From Mycobacterium sp. SMC-2 (lineage in GTDB: Bacteria; Actinomycetota; Actinomycetes; Mycobacteriales; Mycobacteriaceae), in contig NZ_CP079863.1 in the NCBI RefSeq assembly GCF_025263485.1, positions 4,464,001-4,528,000 of the forward strand: a stretch of DNA of 64,000 nucleotides, given 5' to 3'. Shown piece after piece: positions 48,992 through 56,821 of this stretch. The translations under genes were made by a program, and so were the position numbers. Each line of letters opens with the position of its first letter. Positions within the stretch are counted from its first letter, which is position 1. The notes under the pieces are model-generated. The model saw only the letters and a list, made by a program, of their open reading frames with translations, was not told where the DNA came from and searched no databases.

Positions 48992-50158
48992 TCAGCTCAC
49001 CCGCCCGCCGAAACCGGCCATGTACTGTCGCACCCACTCCGGGTCCGACGCCGCCTTGCTGTAGAACTCGATCGCCTGCTCGTAAGGCTCGCGGCCCGGG
49101 CCGGCGATCTGCGATCCGAGATGAGCCACGTGGATCGTGGCGCTGTTGATCGGTCGGCGTACCTCTTCGTACTCGGTCAGCGCGTCGGTGAACACCTGCT
49201 CGGACGCTCGGTCGTCCGACAGCACGGGCCCCAGCAGCTCGGCCAACTTCGCCGAATCCTGGATGGCGATGTTGAGCCCCTGGCCACCGACCGGATGGAT
49301 GGTGTGCACCGCATCGCCGGTCAGCGCGGCCCGCGGCCCGGAGTAGCTGGCCGCGTGCTGGCGTTTGACGCGGTACACGTGCGAGCCGCCCCGCTTGTTG
49401 AGCTTGAGCTCACCGAGCCCTGGATCGCGCTGCTCAAGCCGCCGGCCGAGCTCAGCCTCACTCAACGACATCCATTCTCTGGCTTCGTCGCGGCGGACGG
49501 TGAGCACCACCCGGTGGCGTCCGACCGGCGTGGTGGGAAGCATCCAGACAGTCCCCGCGGGGTGCAGCAGGGTCCATACATGATCTGTCTGCAGCCACGA
49601 CGGCGTGGGGCTGTGCAACACAACGATCCAGTTGTCGTAGGGGTGCACATCCTCAAGCGGGATGCCCAACGTCTGGCGCGTGAACGACTCCGCGCCATCC
49701 GCACCGACGAGCAGCCGAGCGCTGGTTGTCCCGTTGTCGGTGCCGAGCAGCCAGCCCCCACGGGGTAAACCGTCGCGCTCGAGCGCGCGTACCCGGTCCC
49801 GCTGAACGACGGTGCCGGCCGACTCGGCTGCCTCGAGAAAGACCGCTTCCATCTCGGCATGGTTGAGCAGCCAGGCCTCCCGGACCTCGGAGGCCGCGGA
49901 GAAGCTTCCCCCGGAATCCACGATCTTGCTGCCGCGCCACCTCGTCGCGCCCCGAGCCTCGAGGAGGTCCAGGATGCCGAGCTGCCGCGCGATCTGGACG
50001 GTCGGCTCGTGCAGGATGTCGCCACGGTTTGGATCACGCGCCAGATCGCGGCGCTCGAACAACCGAACCGAACATCCCTGCCGGGAGAACGCGAGAGCCG
50101 CGGCGGCACCAGCCAAACCCCCGCCGACGACGGCGACATCGCATTCGTGGTCGTGCAC
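48992..50158 (-). CDS. FAD-dependent monooxygenase (UbiH/PHBH type)
   Basis: This 388-residue protein starts with GTG (AAGGA 7 bases upstream). It carries V-V-G-G-G-L-A-G-A-A for FAD, V-G-A-D-G-A-E-S, and G-D-A-V-H-T-I-H-P-V-G-G-Q-G-L-N, the UbiH-like variant of the third motif. Such enzymes hydroxylate phenols or polyketide-like aromatics with NAD(P)H. It is the first gene of a four-gene minus-strand operon (two FAD monooxygenases, hydratase-aldolase, cupin), 1 base before the next gene. Confidence 0.85.
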   Translation of the reverse strand: MHDHECDVAVVGGGLAGAAAALAFSRQGCSVRLFERRDLARDPNRGDILHEPTVQIARQLGILDLLEARGATRWRGSKIVDSGGSFSAASEVREAWLLNHAEMEAVFLEAAESAGTVVQRDRVRALERDGLPRGGWLLGTDNGTTSARLLVGADGAESFTRQTLGIPLEDVHPYDNWIVVLHSPTPSWLQTDHVWTLLHPAGTVWMLPTTPVGRHRVVLTVRRDEAREWMSLSEAELGRRLEQRDPGLGELKLNKRGGSHVYRVKRQHAASYSGPRAALTGDAVHTIHPVGGQGLNIAIQDSAKLAELLGPVLSDDRASEQVFTDALTEYEEVRRPINSATIHVAHLGSQIAGPGREPYEQAIEFYSKAASDPEWVRQYMAGFGGRVS

Positions 50159-50231
50159 TCCCTGTCCTTCCCTAGGCCGTCACGCGGTATCCGCGCCATT
50201 GATGACGACCAAGTCGGTCCAGAATCTTGTA

Positions 50232-50242
50232 AATAATATATA
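50232..50242 (-). promoter_or_regulatory. AT-rich element upstream of the FAD monooxygenase operon
   Basis: The plus strand reads AATAATATATA, one or two changes from AATAT-N-ATATT. The minus strand contains TATATT and TATTAT as possible -10 hexamers, 74 bases before the GTG start. Confidence 0.45.
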
Positions 50243-50344
50243 AATGTCCCTAGAAGGGCAACTCGCGCTTTCATCGAGCCGGACCCGACGGGACCGAATT
50301 CGAGTCTTGTTGCGGAATCAAAGCTGACACTAGCCCTGACCGTT

Positions 50345-50379
50345 GGGTCATTTTAGATATATTATCATCGAACGGGTCA
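50345..50379 (+). promoter_or_regulatory. AT-rich element flanked by GGGTCAT direct repeats upstream of the extradiol dioxygenase
   Basis: GATA-TAT-TATC (50356-50366) is flanked by two GGGTCAT direct repeats, about 28 bases apart. TGACC-GTTG-GGTCA forms a small dyad just upstream. TATATT or TATTAT could be the -10. The flanking repeats are candidates for the GntR regulator encoded downstream. Confidence 0.4.
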
Positions 50380-50432
50380 TCCGCTGCCACATAGACCGTG
50401 CGGACTTGTCAGGTCGGTTGGAAGGAGCAAGC

Positions 50433-51341
50433 GTGCACAAAGTCGACGAGCTCGCTTACGTCGGGATCAGCGCCAAGGACCTCGACGTTTGGTCGAAATA
50501 CGCACAAGAGGTGCTGGGGCAAGAGGTCACCGCCGACAGCGATAACAGCAACCTCTACTTGCGCATGGACGAACGCCACCACAGGTTTATCGTCCACCCG
50601 GCGGACAACGAACCTGAAGACGTCTCCTACGTCGGATGGCAGGTACGCAATGCCGACGCGATGGACGCCATTGCGGGCAAGCTAAACGCCGCAGGAGTCA
50701 ACGTCATCGAAGGCAAGCCCGAGGAAGCGGCTACCCGGCGCGTACTCGGCTTCGTGCACTTCGCTGACCCGCACTCGGGCGTACGCATGGAATTGGCGTA
50801 CGGCCACGAAGTGACCTTCCAGCCGCCGTACCGGCCGTCCCGGCCGATCTCGGGGTTCGTCACCGGCGCTCAGGGTCTCGGCCACTTCGTCACCTACGTG
50901 CCCGATGTGGCTGCCGCCGAGAAGTTCTACAGCGAGACCCTGGGCTTCACCACGACTGACTCGCCCAGCATCCCGGGTGGCGCCCAGTTCGCGGCGTTCA
51001 TGTCCTGCAACCAAAGGCATCACTCATTTGCGTTCTTCGGCAATCCGCAGCCCCGGCGCCGTACCTATCACGTGATGCTCGAGCACACGAGTATCGACGA
51101 TGTGGGTTCGGCGTTCGACATCTGCCAGTCGCAGGGCAAGGTCAAAGTGCAGCTCGGCCGCCACAACAACGACCGGATGTTCTCGTTCTACACCGAGAAC
51201 CCGTCGGGCTGGCTGTTCGAACTCGGGTGGGGCGCCCGCACCATCGATCCGAACACCTTCGCGGTCGAGCATTACACCATCGGCGGCGGAAACGGCATGG
51301 GCGAGTGGGGGCACGCAGGTTTGGCGGAATCGGTCTTCTGA
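50433..51341 (+). CDS. Extradiol ring-cleavage dioxygenase (BphC-type VOC family)
   Basis: The product has 302 residues from the GTG at 50433 (MHKVDELAYVGIS), preceded by GGAAGGAG. It is a two-domain type I extradiol dioxygenase. The iron ligands align as His151 (G-L-G-H-F-V), His213 (T-Y-H-V-M-L-E) and Glu263 (L-F-E-L-G-W-G), matching His146, His210 and Glu260 of biphenyl-type BphC. It should cleave a catechol next to its hydroxyls. It is paralogous to the enzyme at 61844. A GntR gene follows, and the hydratase-aldolase operon is divergent. Confidence 0.9.
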   Translation: MHKVDELAYVGISAKDLDVWSKYAQEVLGQEVTADSDNSNLYLRMDERHHRFIVHPADNEPEDVSYVGWQVRNADAMDAIAGKLNAAGVNVIEGKPEEAATRRVLGFVHFADPHSGVRMELAYGHEVTFQPPYRPSRPISGFVTGAQGLGHFVTYVPDVAAAEKFYSETLGFTTTDSPSIPGGAQFAAFMSCNQRHHSFAFFGNPQPRRRTYHVMLEHTSIDDVGSAFDICQSQGKVKVQLGRHNNDRMFSFYTENPSGWLFELGWGARTIDPNTFAVEHYTIGGGNGMGEWGHAGLAESVF

Positions 51342-51342
51342 T

Positions 51343-51364
51343 CACGGCCGCGCCAACGGCCGTG
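51343..51364 (+). terminator. Stem-loop after the extradiol dioxygenase gene
   Basis: CACGGCCG and CGGCCGTG pair perfectly (8 bp, 6-base loop), starting 2 bases after the stop codon. No T tract follows. It should separate the dioxygenase transcript from the GntR gene, which has its own AT-rich element. Confidence 0.6.
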
Positions 51365-51378
51365 GCTCGACAACATGA

Positions 51379-51390
51379 GATAAGATATAT
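51379..51390 (+). promoter_or_regulatory. AT-rich promoter element of the GntR gene
   Basis: GATAAGATATAT includes TAAGAT, a possible -10 hexamer (TANNNT), about 60 bases before the GntR ATG. It is a degenerate member of the AT-rich family and follows the dioxygenase terminator. Confidence 0.4.
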
Positions 51391-51448
51391 GAACCAATGG
51401 TCACAAAACTGGAGTTAGCTCGGCCGCATCGCCCCTTCTCCCGAAAGT

Positions 51449-52201
51449 ATGTCGCACTTGCCCGATCCCGATAACGACGCCCCAGACAGGCACACGGGGT
51501 CTCTCCTGTTCGACGCCCGAGGCGGTCGCCGCAATCACCAAAGCCTCAAAGAGCTGGCTACCGACTACATCCGCGAAGGCATCGTCTCCGGTCGCTTGCG
51601 GCCTGGCGCCAAGGTGGATCAAGACCAGATTGCTGGAGAACTCGGCATCAGCCGGCTTCCCATCAGAGAGGCGCTCATCGACCTCACGGCGAGGGGTTTT
51701 GTCGAATCGATCCCCCGCCGCGGTGCATTCGTCGCAAGGCTCACGGTCCAGGACATCGAAGACTATTTCGAGGTGATCGGCTTGTTCTTCGGGCTGACCG
51801 CACGGCGGGCAGCCAAGTGCATCACCGACGAGCAGCTCCGCAGCCTGAAGAAGCTCCACACCGAAGCCACCACTACGCAGGATCCGTCGACCCGGCTGGC
51901 ATTGACCTACGAGTTCTACCGGGTGATCAATGAGTTGGGAATTACCGAACGATTGCTCGTGACACTTCGGTTCTTGGCCCTCGCGCTGCCGAGCGACTAC
52001 TACTTCAGCACCTCCCGATGGCCGGCGACAGAGACGGCTTACCGAGAGCGCGTCCTCACCGCAATCGAGAGCCACGATGCTGAGGCAGCGGCCAGGGCGA
52101 CCGAGGAACACCTCCGCACCTGCGCCAAAGTGACCATCGATGAGCTGCGCGCGCAGGGCTACTGGTCCGAGTCGGAGGGCACTGCGGAAGCGGCCAGCTA
52201 A
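51449..52201 (+). CDS. GntR-family regulator, FadR/FCD subfamily
   Basis: This 250-residue regulator has an N-terminal winged helix (Y-I-R-E-G-I-V-S-G-R-L-R-P-G, then Q-I-A-G-E-L-G-I-S-R-L-P-I-R-E-A-L) and a C-terminal helical FCD ligand domain ending in E-H-L-R-T-C. FCD regulators sense acids and often control catabolic operons. Its position after the extradiol dioxygenase and across from the FAD monooxygenase operon suggests it regulates that ring-cleavage branch. Confidence 0.9.
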   Translation: MSHLPDPDNDAPDRHTGSLLFDARGGRRNHQSLKELATDYIREGIVSGRLRPGAKVDQDQIAGELGISRLPIREALIDLTARGFVESIPRRGAFVARLTVQDIEDYFEVIGLFFGLTARRAAKCITDEQLRSLKKLHTEATTTQDPSTRLALTYEFYRVINELGITERLLVTLRFLALALPSDYYFSTSRWPATETAYRERVLTAIESHDAEAAARATEEHLRTCAKVTIDELRAQGYWSESEGTAEAAS

Positions 52202-52267
52202 CCCTTTGTCGACCCGATGCGGTGAATGGGACCATCCGCAACGTCAACGAATTTCAGACACGCGATG

Positions 52268-53449
52268 CTAGCGGCGAGTCCCGTAAGAGCGGGGCAAGCC
52301 GAGCACGTGCTCGGCAAGGTAATTCAGGATCATCTCCTGCGGCACCGGGGCGATCCTCATCAGGCGCGCCTCCCGCCAGTACCGCGCGACGTCATACTCA
52401 TGGGCGTAACCGAACCCGCCGTGTGTCTGCACGGCCTGGTCGGCGGCGGCGAAGGCGGCGTCGGCGGCGAGCCATTTCGCCATGTTCGCCTGTTCACCGC
52501 AATGCAGCCCGTTGTCGTATCGCCACGCCGCCTCGCGCACCACCAGCTCCGCGGCGTGCAGGCGGGCATAAGCCTCCGCGAGGGGGAACGCAATGCCTTG
52601 ATTGGAACCGATCGGCGCTCCGTAGACGACGCGGTCGTTGGCGTACTCGACGGCTCGCCGGATAGCCGCCCGTCCAATGCCAATAGCCTCCGCCGCCACC
52701 AGGATTCGCTCGGGGTTCAGCCCGTGCAGCAGATACTTGAAGCCCTGCCCTTCCTCGCCGACGCGATCGTGCACCGGCACGACGTGGTCGTCGAAAGTCA
52801 CCTCGCATGACACGACTGCGTTGCGCCCAACCTTCGGGATCGGGTTGATCCGCACCTCGGGTGCCTCGAGGTCCGCCAACAACAGCGTCAGGCCGTCGGT
52901 TCGCTTCTGCACATCCTCGAGCGGTGTCGTCCGAACGAGCAGCAGCGTCTTCTGACAGAACGAGGCCTTGGACATCCAAACCTTTTGGCCGCGCACAACG
53001 TAGTTGTCACCGTCGCGCACGGCGCGCGTGCGGATGTTGGTGGTGTCGGTGCCGGCATCGGGCTCGGTCACCCCGAATGCGACGTGCAGGTTACCGGCGG
53101 CCGCGGCAGGCAGATACTTCTGCCGCATGTGCTCGCTCCCGAACTTCGTCACGGGGTTCATTCCGAAGATGGACAGGTGAATCGCACTGCAGCCGTTCAT
53201 CGCCGCGCCGGAAGCTGCTACCTCTTCGAGCACGATCGACGCTTCAGCGATCCCGCATCCGCCTCCCCCGTACTCCTCGGGAATGGCGATGCCAACCCAG
53301 CCGCCTTCCGCAAGGGCCTTGTAGAACTCCCATGGAAATTCGTGTCGTTCATCGAGATCACGCCAGTAACTGTCCGGAAAGTCTCGGCATACCAGCCGAA
53401 CGCCTTCACGAATGTCGTTGTGCAGCTCGGATTCACGGAAATCAGTCAT
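52268..53449 (-). CDS. Acyl-CoA dehydrogenase-family flavoprotein
   Basis: This 393-residue protein uses the ATG at 53449 (MTDFRESELHNDI), with GGGGAAACA before it. It has the three-domain ACAD layout: N-terminal helices, F-G-V-T-E-P-D-A-G-T-D-T-T in the middle domain, and Q-T-H-G-G-F-G-Y-A-H-E-Y near the end. The catalytic Glu of the medium-chain I-Y-E-G-T motif is absent (the region reads I-A-P-V-P-Q-E-M-I), so the base must lie elsewhere. It would pass electrons to ETF, perhaps the fused one at 10372. Confidence 0.88.
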   Translation of the reverse strand: MTDFRESELHNDIREGVRLVCRDFPDSYWRDLDERHEFPWEFYKALAEGGWVGIAIPEEYGGGGCGIAEASIVLEEVAASGAAMNGCSAIHLSIFGMNPVTKFGSEHMRQKYLPAAAAGNLHVAFGVTEPDAGTDTTNIRTRAVRDGDNYVVRGQKVWMSKASFCQKTLLLVRTTPLEDVQKRTDGLTLLLADLEAPEVRINPIPKVGRNAVVSCEVTFDDHVVPVHDRVGEEGQGFKYLLHGLNPERILVAAEAIGIGRAAIRRAVEYANDRVVYGAPIGSNQGIAFPLAEAYARLHAAELVVREAAWRYDNGLHCGEQANMAKWLAADAAFAAADQAVQTHGGFGYAHEYDVARYWREARLMRIAPVPQEMILNYLAEHVLGLPRSYGTRR

Positions 53450-53528
53450 TGTTTCCCCATCTCGACGCAATCGGGCATCGGGCCCGGCTCCATCCGCGGC
53501 CGGTAGCCCAGTCGCTTGGTCGGCGCAG

Positions 53529-53786
53529 TCACGATGCGCTGTCGGTCACGATGCGCAGCGCGTCCTTGTCGAACTGCACAACGCGGGCATGGTCGAGGGC
53601 GCCGATGCAGCTGTACCACACCGCATGCCGCGCACCGGTGCTGCGCCGGTCGATCGTGATTCCGTCGGGGAATCGCAACTCGACATAGGTACCCACGTGG
53701 CGGGTTTCGACCTGCCCGCTGTCTCCCACGGCGCGCTTCCAGATCGGCTCGGTCTCGGGGATGTCGGCGAAAAACACACTAGACAT
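53529..53786 (-). CDS. Small 85-residue protein of unknown function
   Basis: I do not recognise this family. It is a predicted beta-rich protein with V-E-L-R-F-P-D-G-I-T-I-D-R-R in the middle and H-A-V-W-Y-S-C-I-G-A-L near the end. The ATG at 53786 overlaps the VOC gene stop by 8 bases, and the acyl-CoA dehydrogenase follows after 79 bases, so it is part of the P450-SDR-VOC operon. No signal peptide or membrane segment is seen. The tight coupling supports it being a real gene. Confidence 0.65.
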   Translation of the reverse strand: MSSVFFADIPETEPIWKRAVGDSGQVETRHVGTYVELRFPDGITIDRRSTGARHAVWYSCIGALDHARVVQFDKDALRIVTDSAS

Positions 53787-54363
53787 TAGGAACCCCCAGC
53801 TTCTCGGCGATGAGCTCGGCCTTGCGCTCCCACACCTTGGCCAGCGACGGCTCTGGGCCTTGGGTCACATCGACCAAAGCCTGAATGGAGAGCTCAGTGT
53901 CGACGGTGTCGGCTTCCTGCAAGGGTCGCAGATGCCGGGAGATCTCGATGGAATACCCGTTGGGATCCCACACATAGATCGACTCGATGATCTCGTGCGC
54001 GATGCGGAACCGCAGCTCATAGCCGGCGTCTTCGATGCGCTTCTGATAGCCGTCTAGCTCCTCAAGGGTGTCGACCTGCAGCGCCAGATGCCGTGCCCGA
54101 TTGATGCGGTCCGGGACGTTCGGGTCGCGATACTCCGGAGTGTTGAAATAGTAGAAGAAGGCAATGGTTCCGTTAGCACCGATGTCGAAGAAGAAATGCG
54201 CGAAGTCAGGATGCGGGTCATTGCCCCAACCGGGCGCCAGGATGCAGTGCTTGAGCGGGAACCCCAGCACGTCGCGATAGAAATGAACGGTCTCCGGCAG
54301 TTTCCAGGTCGGGTAGGCGACGTGATCGACGCCCCGCATCCCTCCCGCGAGTTTCGTAGTCAT
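53779..54363 (-). CDS. VOC-family (glyoxalase/dioxygenase) protein
   Basis: The product has 194 residues from the ATG at 54363 (MTTKLAGGMRGVDH), which follows GAGGAGCC. It has a single VOC repeat pair with plausible metal ligands: His in V-D-H-V-A-Y-P, His in H-L-A-L-Q-V-D and Glu in Y-S-I-E-I-S-R. The short length points to a glyoxalase-like lyase or small extradiol enzyme rather than the BphC class at 50433 and 61844. It lies in the P450-SDR-VOC-small-ACAD operon. Its substrate is not known. Confidence 0.8.
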   Translation of the reverse strand: MTTKLAGGMRGVDHVAYPTWKLPETVHFYRDVLGFPLKHCILAPGWGNDPHPDFAHFFFDIGANGTIAFFYYFNTPEYRDPNVPDRINRARHLALQVDTLEELDGYQKRIEDAGYELRFRIAHEIIESIYVWDPNGYSIEISRHLRPLQEADTVDTELSIQALVDVTQGPEPSLAKVWERKAELIAEKLGVPNV

Positions 54364-54442
54364 GGTTGGCTCCTCACTTTCGTTGGGACGCTCCCGGATT
54401 CGACCCAGCCGCACACAACGACGGAGATCTGTCCGATGTCGC

Positions 54443-55216
54443 TCATGACGGCATCAGGAATCCACCGTTGACGACGAGGGTTTGCCCGGTGACGTAGGAG
54501 GATTCGTCGCTGAGCAGGAACCGAATGGCTTTCGCCACATCTTCCGGCGTGCCTATCCGCCCGAGCGGCGTACGGCTTGCGTATTCCTTGAGGTATTTGA
54601 TTGGCATGTCTGAAGTTATCGGCGTGGCAATCAACCCCGGCGCCACCGAGTTGACCCGGATGCCCAGTGGGCCCCACTCGATGGCCAGGCTCTTCGTGAG
54701 GGAGACGACCGCGCCCTTGGATGCGGTGTACTGGGCAGCGTTGACCCGCCCGCTGAAGGCAAGCGCAGACGAGACAGTGACGATCGATCCGCCCGATCTT
54801 CGGTCCACCATCGCCCGGGCGAACGCCTGAGCACACAGGAACGTGCCCTTGAGGTTCACTCGGAGCACCTCGTCGAAGTCGTCGTCGCTGATTTGCACTG
54901 CCGGCGCCGAGCGTTCGATCCCGGCCGACGTGACGAGCCCGTCGACGCGACCGAACGCCGACAGCGTGGCTTCGACGAGGCTTTGCACCTGGGCGGCATC
55001 GGCTACATCGACCTGATGGGTCGCGACCGGCGTGCCGAAACGCTTCAGCTCGACGTGGGCCGCGTCAAGCGCGCCGCGGTCACGGTCGGCGAGCATGACG
55101 GCCGCGCCGACCTCGGCCGCCGCCTCGGCGGCGGCCAGCCCGATGCCCGAGGCTCCACCGGTGACGACGATCGTGGCGTCACGCAGCGACGCCGCCGTCG
55201 GAGAGACCTCAGCCAT
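54443..55216 (-). CDS. Short-chain dehydrogenase/reductase
   Basis: This classical SDR has 257 residues: V-T-G-G-A-S-G-I-G, S-S-A-L-A and catalytic Y-T-A-S-K. The ATG at 55216 overlaps the P450 stop by 8 bases, indicating coupled translation; a longer frame inside the P450 gene is not credible. It probably oxidises the alcohol produced by that P450. The VOC gene follows 79 bases later. Confidence 0.88.
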   Translation of the reverse strand: MAEVSPTAASLRDATIVVTGGASGIGLAAAEAAAEVGAAVMLADRDRGALDAAHVELKRFGTPVATHQVDVADAAQVQSLVEATLSAFGRVDGLVTSAGIERSAPAVQISDDDFDEVLRVNLKGTFLCAQAFARAMVDRRSGGSIVTVSSALAFSGRVNAAQYTASKGAVVSLTKSLAIEWGPLGIRVNSVAPGLIATPITSDMPIKYLKEYASRTPLGRIGTPEDVAKAIRFLLSDESSYVTGQTLVVNGGFLMPS

Positions 55217-56474
55217 CCCACTCGACGTCGAGTCCGAGCGGCATCCGGACCGTGACGTTGCGGGCGTATCCGGTTGGCGCACCGGTAACCAGCCGGATCG
55301 AAGGGATACGCGCGCTGAGCAATTCGAGCGAGATGCGGGCTTCCGCCCGCGCAAGGTTCGCACCGAGACAGTAGTGGGTGCCGCGCCCGAACGCCAGGTG
55401 AATCCCGTCGCGCTTCTTGGCGATGTCGAAACGTTCGGAGTCGTCGAACACGGTCTCGTCGTGGTTCGCGGAGCCGTTGACGATCGCGATGCGCGCTCCG
55501 CACGGAATGGGCACGCCTCCGACCTCGACATCACGAACCGCGCGCCGCCACAGTTGCTTGATAGGTCCGTCGAAGCGCAGCGCCTCCTCGGCGGCCGCCG
55601 CCGCGAGTCCCGGGTCCGCGCAAAGCATCTCCCACTGCTCGCGATTCGACAACAGGTGGTAGAGACCCATCGTCAACACAGTCGTGGTCGTCTCGTGCCC
55701 GGCATTGACCAGACCCATGACCTGACCGACGAGGACGATGTCGTCGAGTACGTCGCCGTCGGCGGTCGGCGCAAGCATCGCCGAAACGAGGTCGTCTTGG
55801 GGATCGGCCCGCTTCTGGTCGATGAGGTTGGCTACATATCGCTGGAAATCGACGTATCCGCGAGCCGCGCGCACGTGTTCGTCGAGCGGCATGTCGCCGA
55901 ACTGCAACGCGAGCTTGAAAGTGGCCCACTCGTGCAGCTGTTCCGAGTCCTCCAGCGGTACACCGAGCAGTCGGCAGATGATCCGCAGCGGCAAGGGATA
56001 TGCGAACGCCTTGACGAAGTCCGCACTGGTGCCCCCGGCGAGCATGCGGTCGATGAAATCATCTGCAGCCGTGCGGATTTCCTGCTCAAGTTGGCCGATC
56101 CGCCGGAAGGTGAACCTGGCCGCTATCGAGCGGCGGATCTTGTCGTGCTCGGGCGGGTCGAGCATGATCATGGCGCCCAGCTTCGAGGGGTCGAAGCCGG
56201 TAGCCAGGATCTCGGCCACCGCCGGCGGAGTCGGTTTCAGCGGCTTGAGGATGTCGCTGTTGGAAAATGCCTGCGGATCGTTGGTGATCGCGCAGATATC
56301 GTCGTGACGCGTCACCACGTAGGCGCCGAGCGCCGGTGCGAAGAACACCGGCGTCTCACGCCGGGCCACCGCCCACGTCGAGAACGGGTCGACGAGCTGC
56401 TCGTCAGCCGTCGGTTGGTAGCTGTCGACGACCGGGCAGCCCTTCTCGGATGCGGCGGCGTTGACGGTGGTCAC
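55209..56474 (-). CDS. Cytochrome P450
   Basis: This P450 has 421 residues and starts with GTG at 56474 (AAGGGGG 7 bases upstream). I-helix N-A-G-H-E-T-T-T, K-helix E-E-A-L-R and heme loop F-G-R-G-T-H-Y-C-L-G are intact. It heads the five-gene operon (P450, SDR, VOC, small protein, acyl-CoA dehydrogenase) and diverges from a TetR gene, with a large dyad and an AT-rich element between them. It is the fifth P450 in the window. Confidence 0.92.
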   Translation of the reverse strand: MTTVNAAASEKGCPVVDSYQPTADEQLVDPFSTWAVARRETPVFFAPALGAYVVTRHDDICAITNDPQAFSNSDILKPLKPTPPAVAEILATGFDPSKLGAMIMLDPPEHDKIRRSIAARFTFRRIGQLEQEIRTAADDFIDRMLAGGTSADFVKAFAYPLPLRIICRLLGVPLEDSEQLHEWATFKLALQFGDMPLDEHVRAARGYVDFQRYVANLIDQKRADPQDDLVSAMLAPTADGDVLDDIVLVGQVMGLVNAGHETTTTVLTMGLYHLLSNREQWEMLCADPGLAAAAAEEALRFDGPIKQLWRRAVRDVEVGGVPIPCGARIAIVNGSANHDETVFDDSERFDIAKKRDGIHLAFGRGTHYCLGANLARAEARISLELLSARIPSIRLVTGAPTGYARNVTVRMPLGLDVEWDG

Positions 56475-56573
56475 ATGGTCCCCCTTTCGGGGCGGTCGCG
56501 TACTCGTCCTGGTAGCCCTTGCCGGCTATGTGTCTCGTTCGCGCTAGTGGTCACGCGGGCTTCTTCACGGACA

Positions 56574-56613
56574 GATCAACGTGGGCGGCGAGATCACCAC
56601 GCCAACGTTGATC
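56574..56613. promoter_or_regulatory. 40-bp dyad, candidate operator of the adjacent TetR
   Basis: Left arm GATCAACGTGGGCG (56574-56587) and right arm CGCCAACGTTGATC (56600-56613) are reverse complements with one mismatch across 14 bases, separated by 12 bases. The dyad ends 8 bases before the AT-rich promoter element. Size, symmetry and placement fit a TetR-family operator. Confidence 0.62.
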
Positions 56614-56621
56614 GCCTGGGA

Positions 56622-56632
56622 GATATAATATA
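56622..56632. promoter_or_regulatory. AT-rich element GATAT-A-ATATA between P450 and TetR
   Basis: This differs from AATAT-N-ATATT only at its outer bases. The plus strand contains TATAAT, a consensus -10 for the TetR gene; the minus strand contains TATATT and TATTAT for the P450 operon, whose start lies 147 bases away. Confidence 0.55.
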
Positions 56633-56821
56633 CAGCGATAGCTTGGCGAGCCAGCCATCGGCGCGGATCGTTCCCTGTATCGGCTTGTCAGCGCCCGTTG
56701 GAAGCCCTTGCCGCCGGGATGCGCGCGCCGACTCAAGAGTCGCATAACCAACGACCGAAAATGGAATGACCACTACAATAGGCTCGATTGTTGAAGATTG
56801 CCTGACGATGAGGAGAAGGCC

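Larger units (their letters stand above)
56475..56821. other. 347-base divergent control region between the P450 operon and TetR
   Basis: No gene is evident. It holds a large imperfect inverted repeat (56574-56613) and, 8 bases further on, the AT-rich element GATATAATATA (56622-56632). The last part (to 56821) is the TetR leader ending in AGGAGAAGG. Nothing else recognisable is present. Confidence 0.6.
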
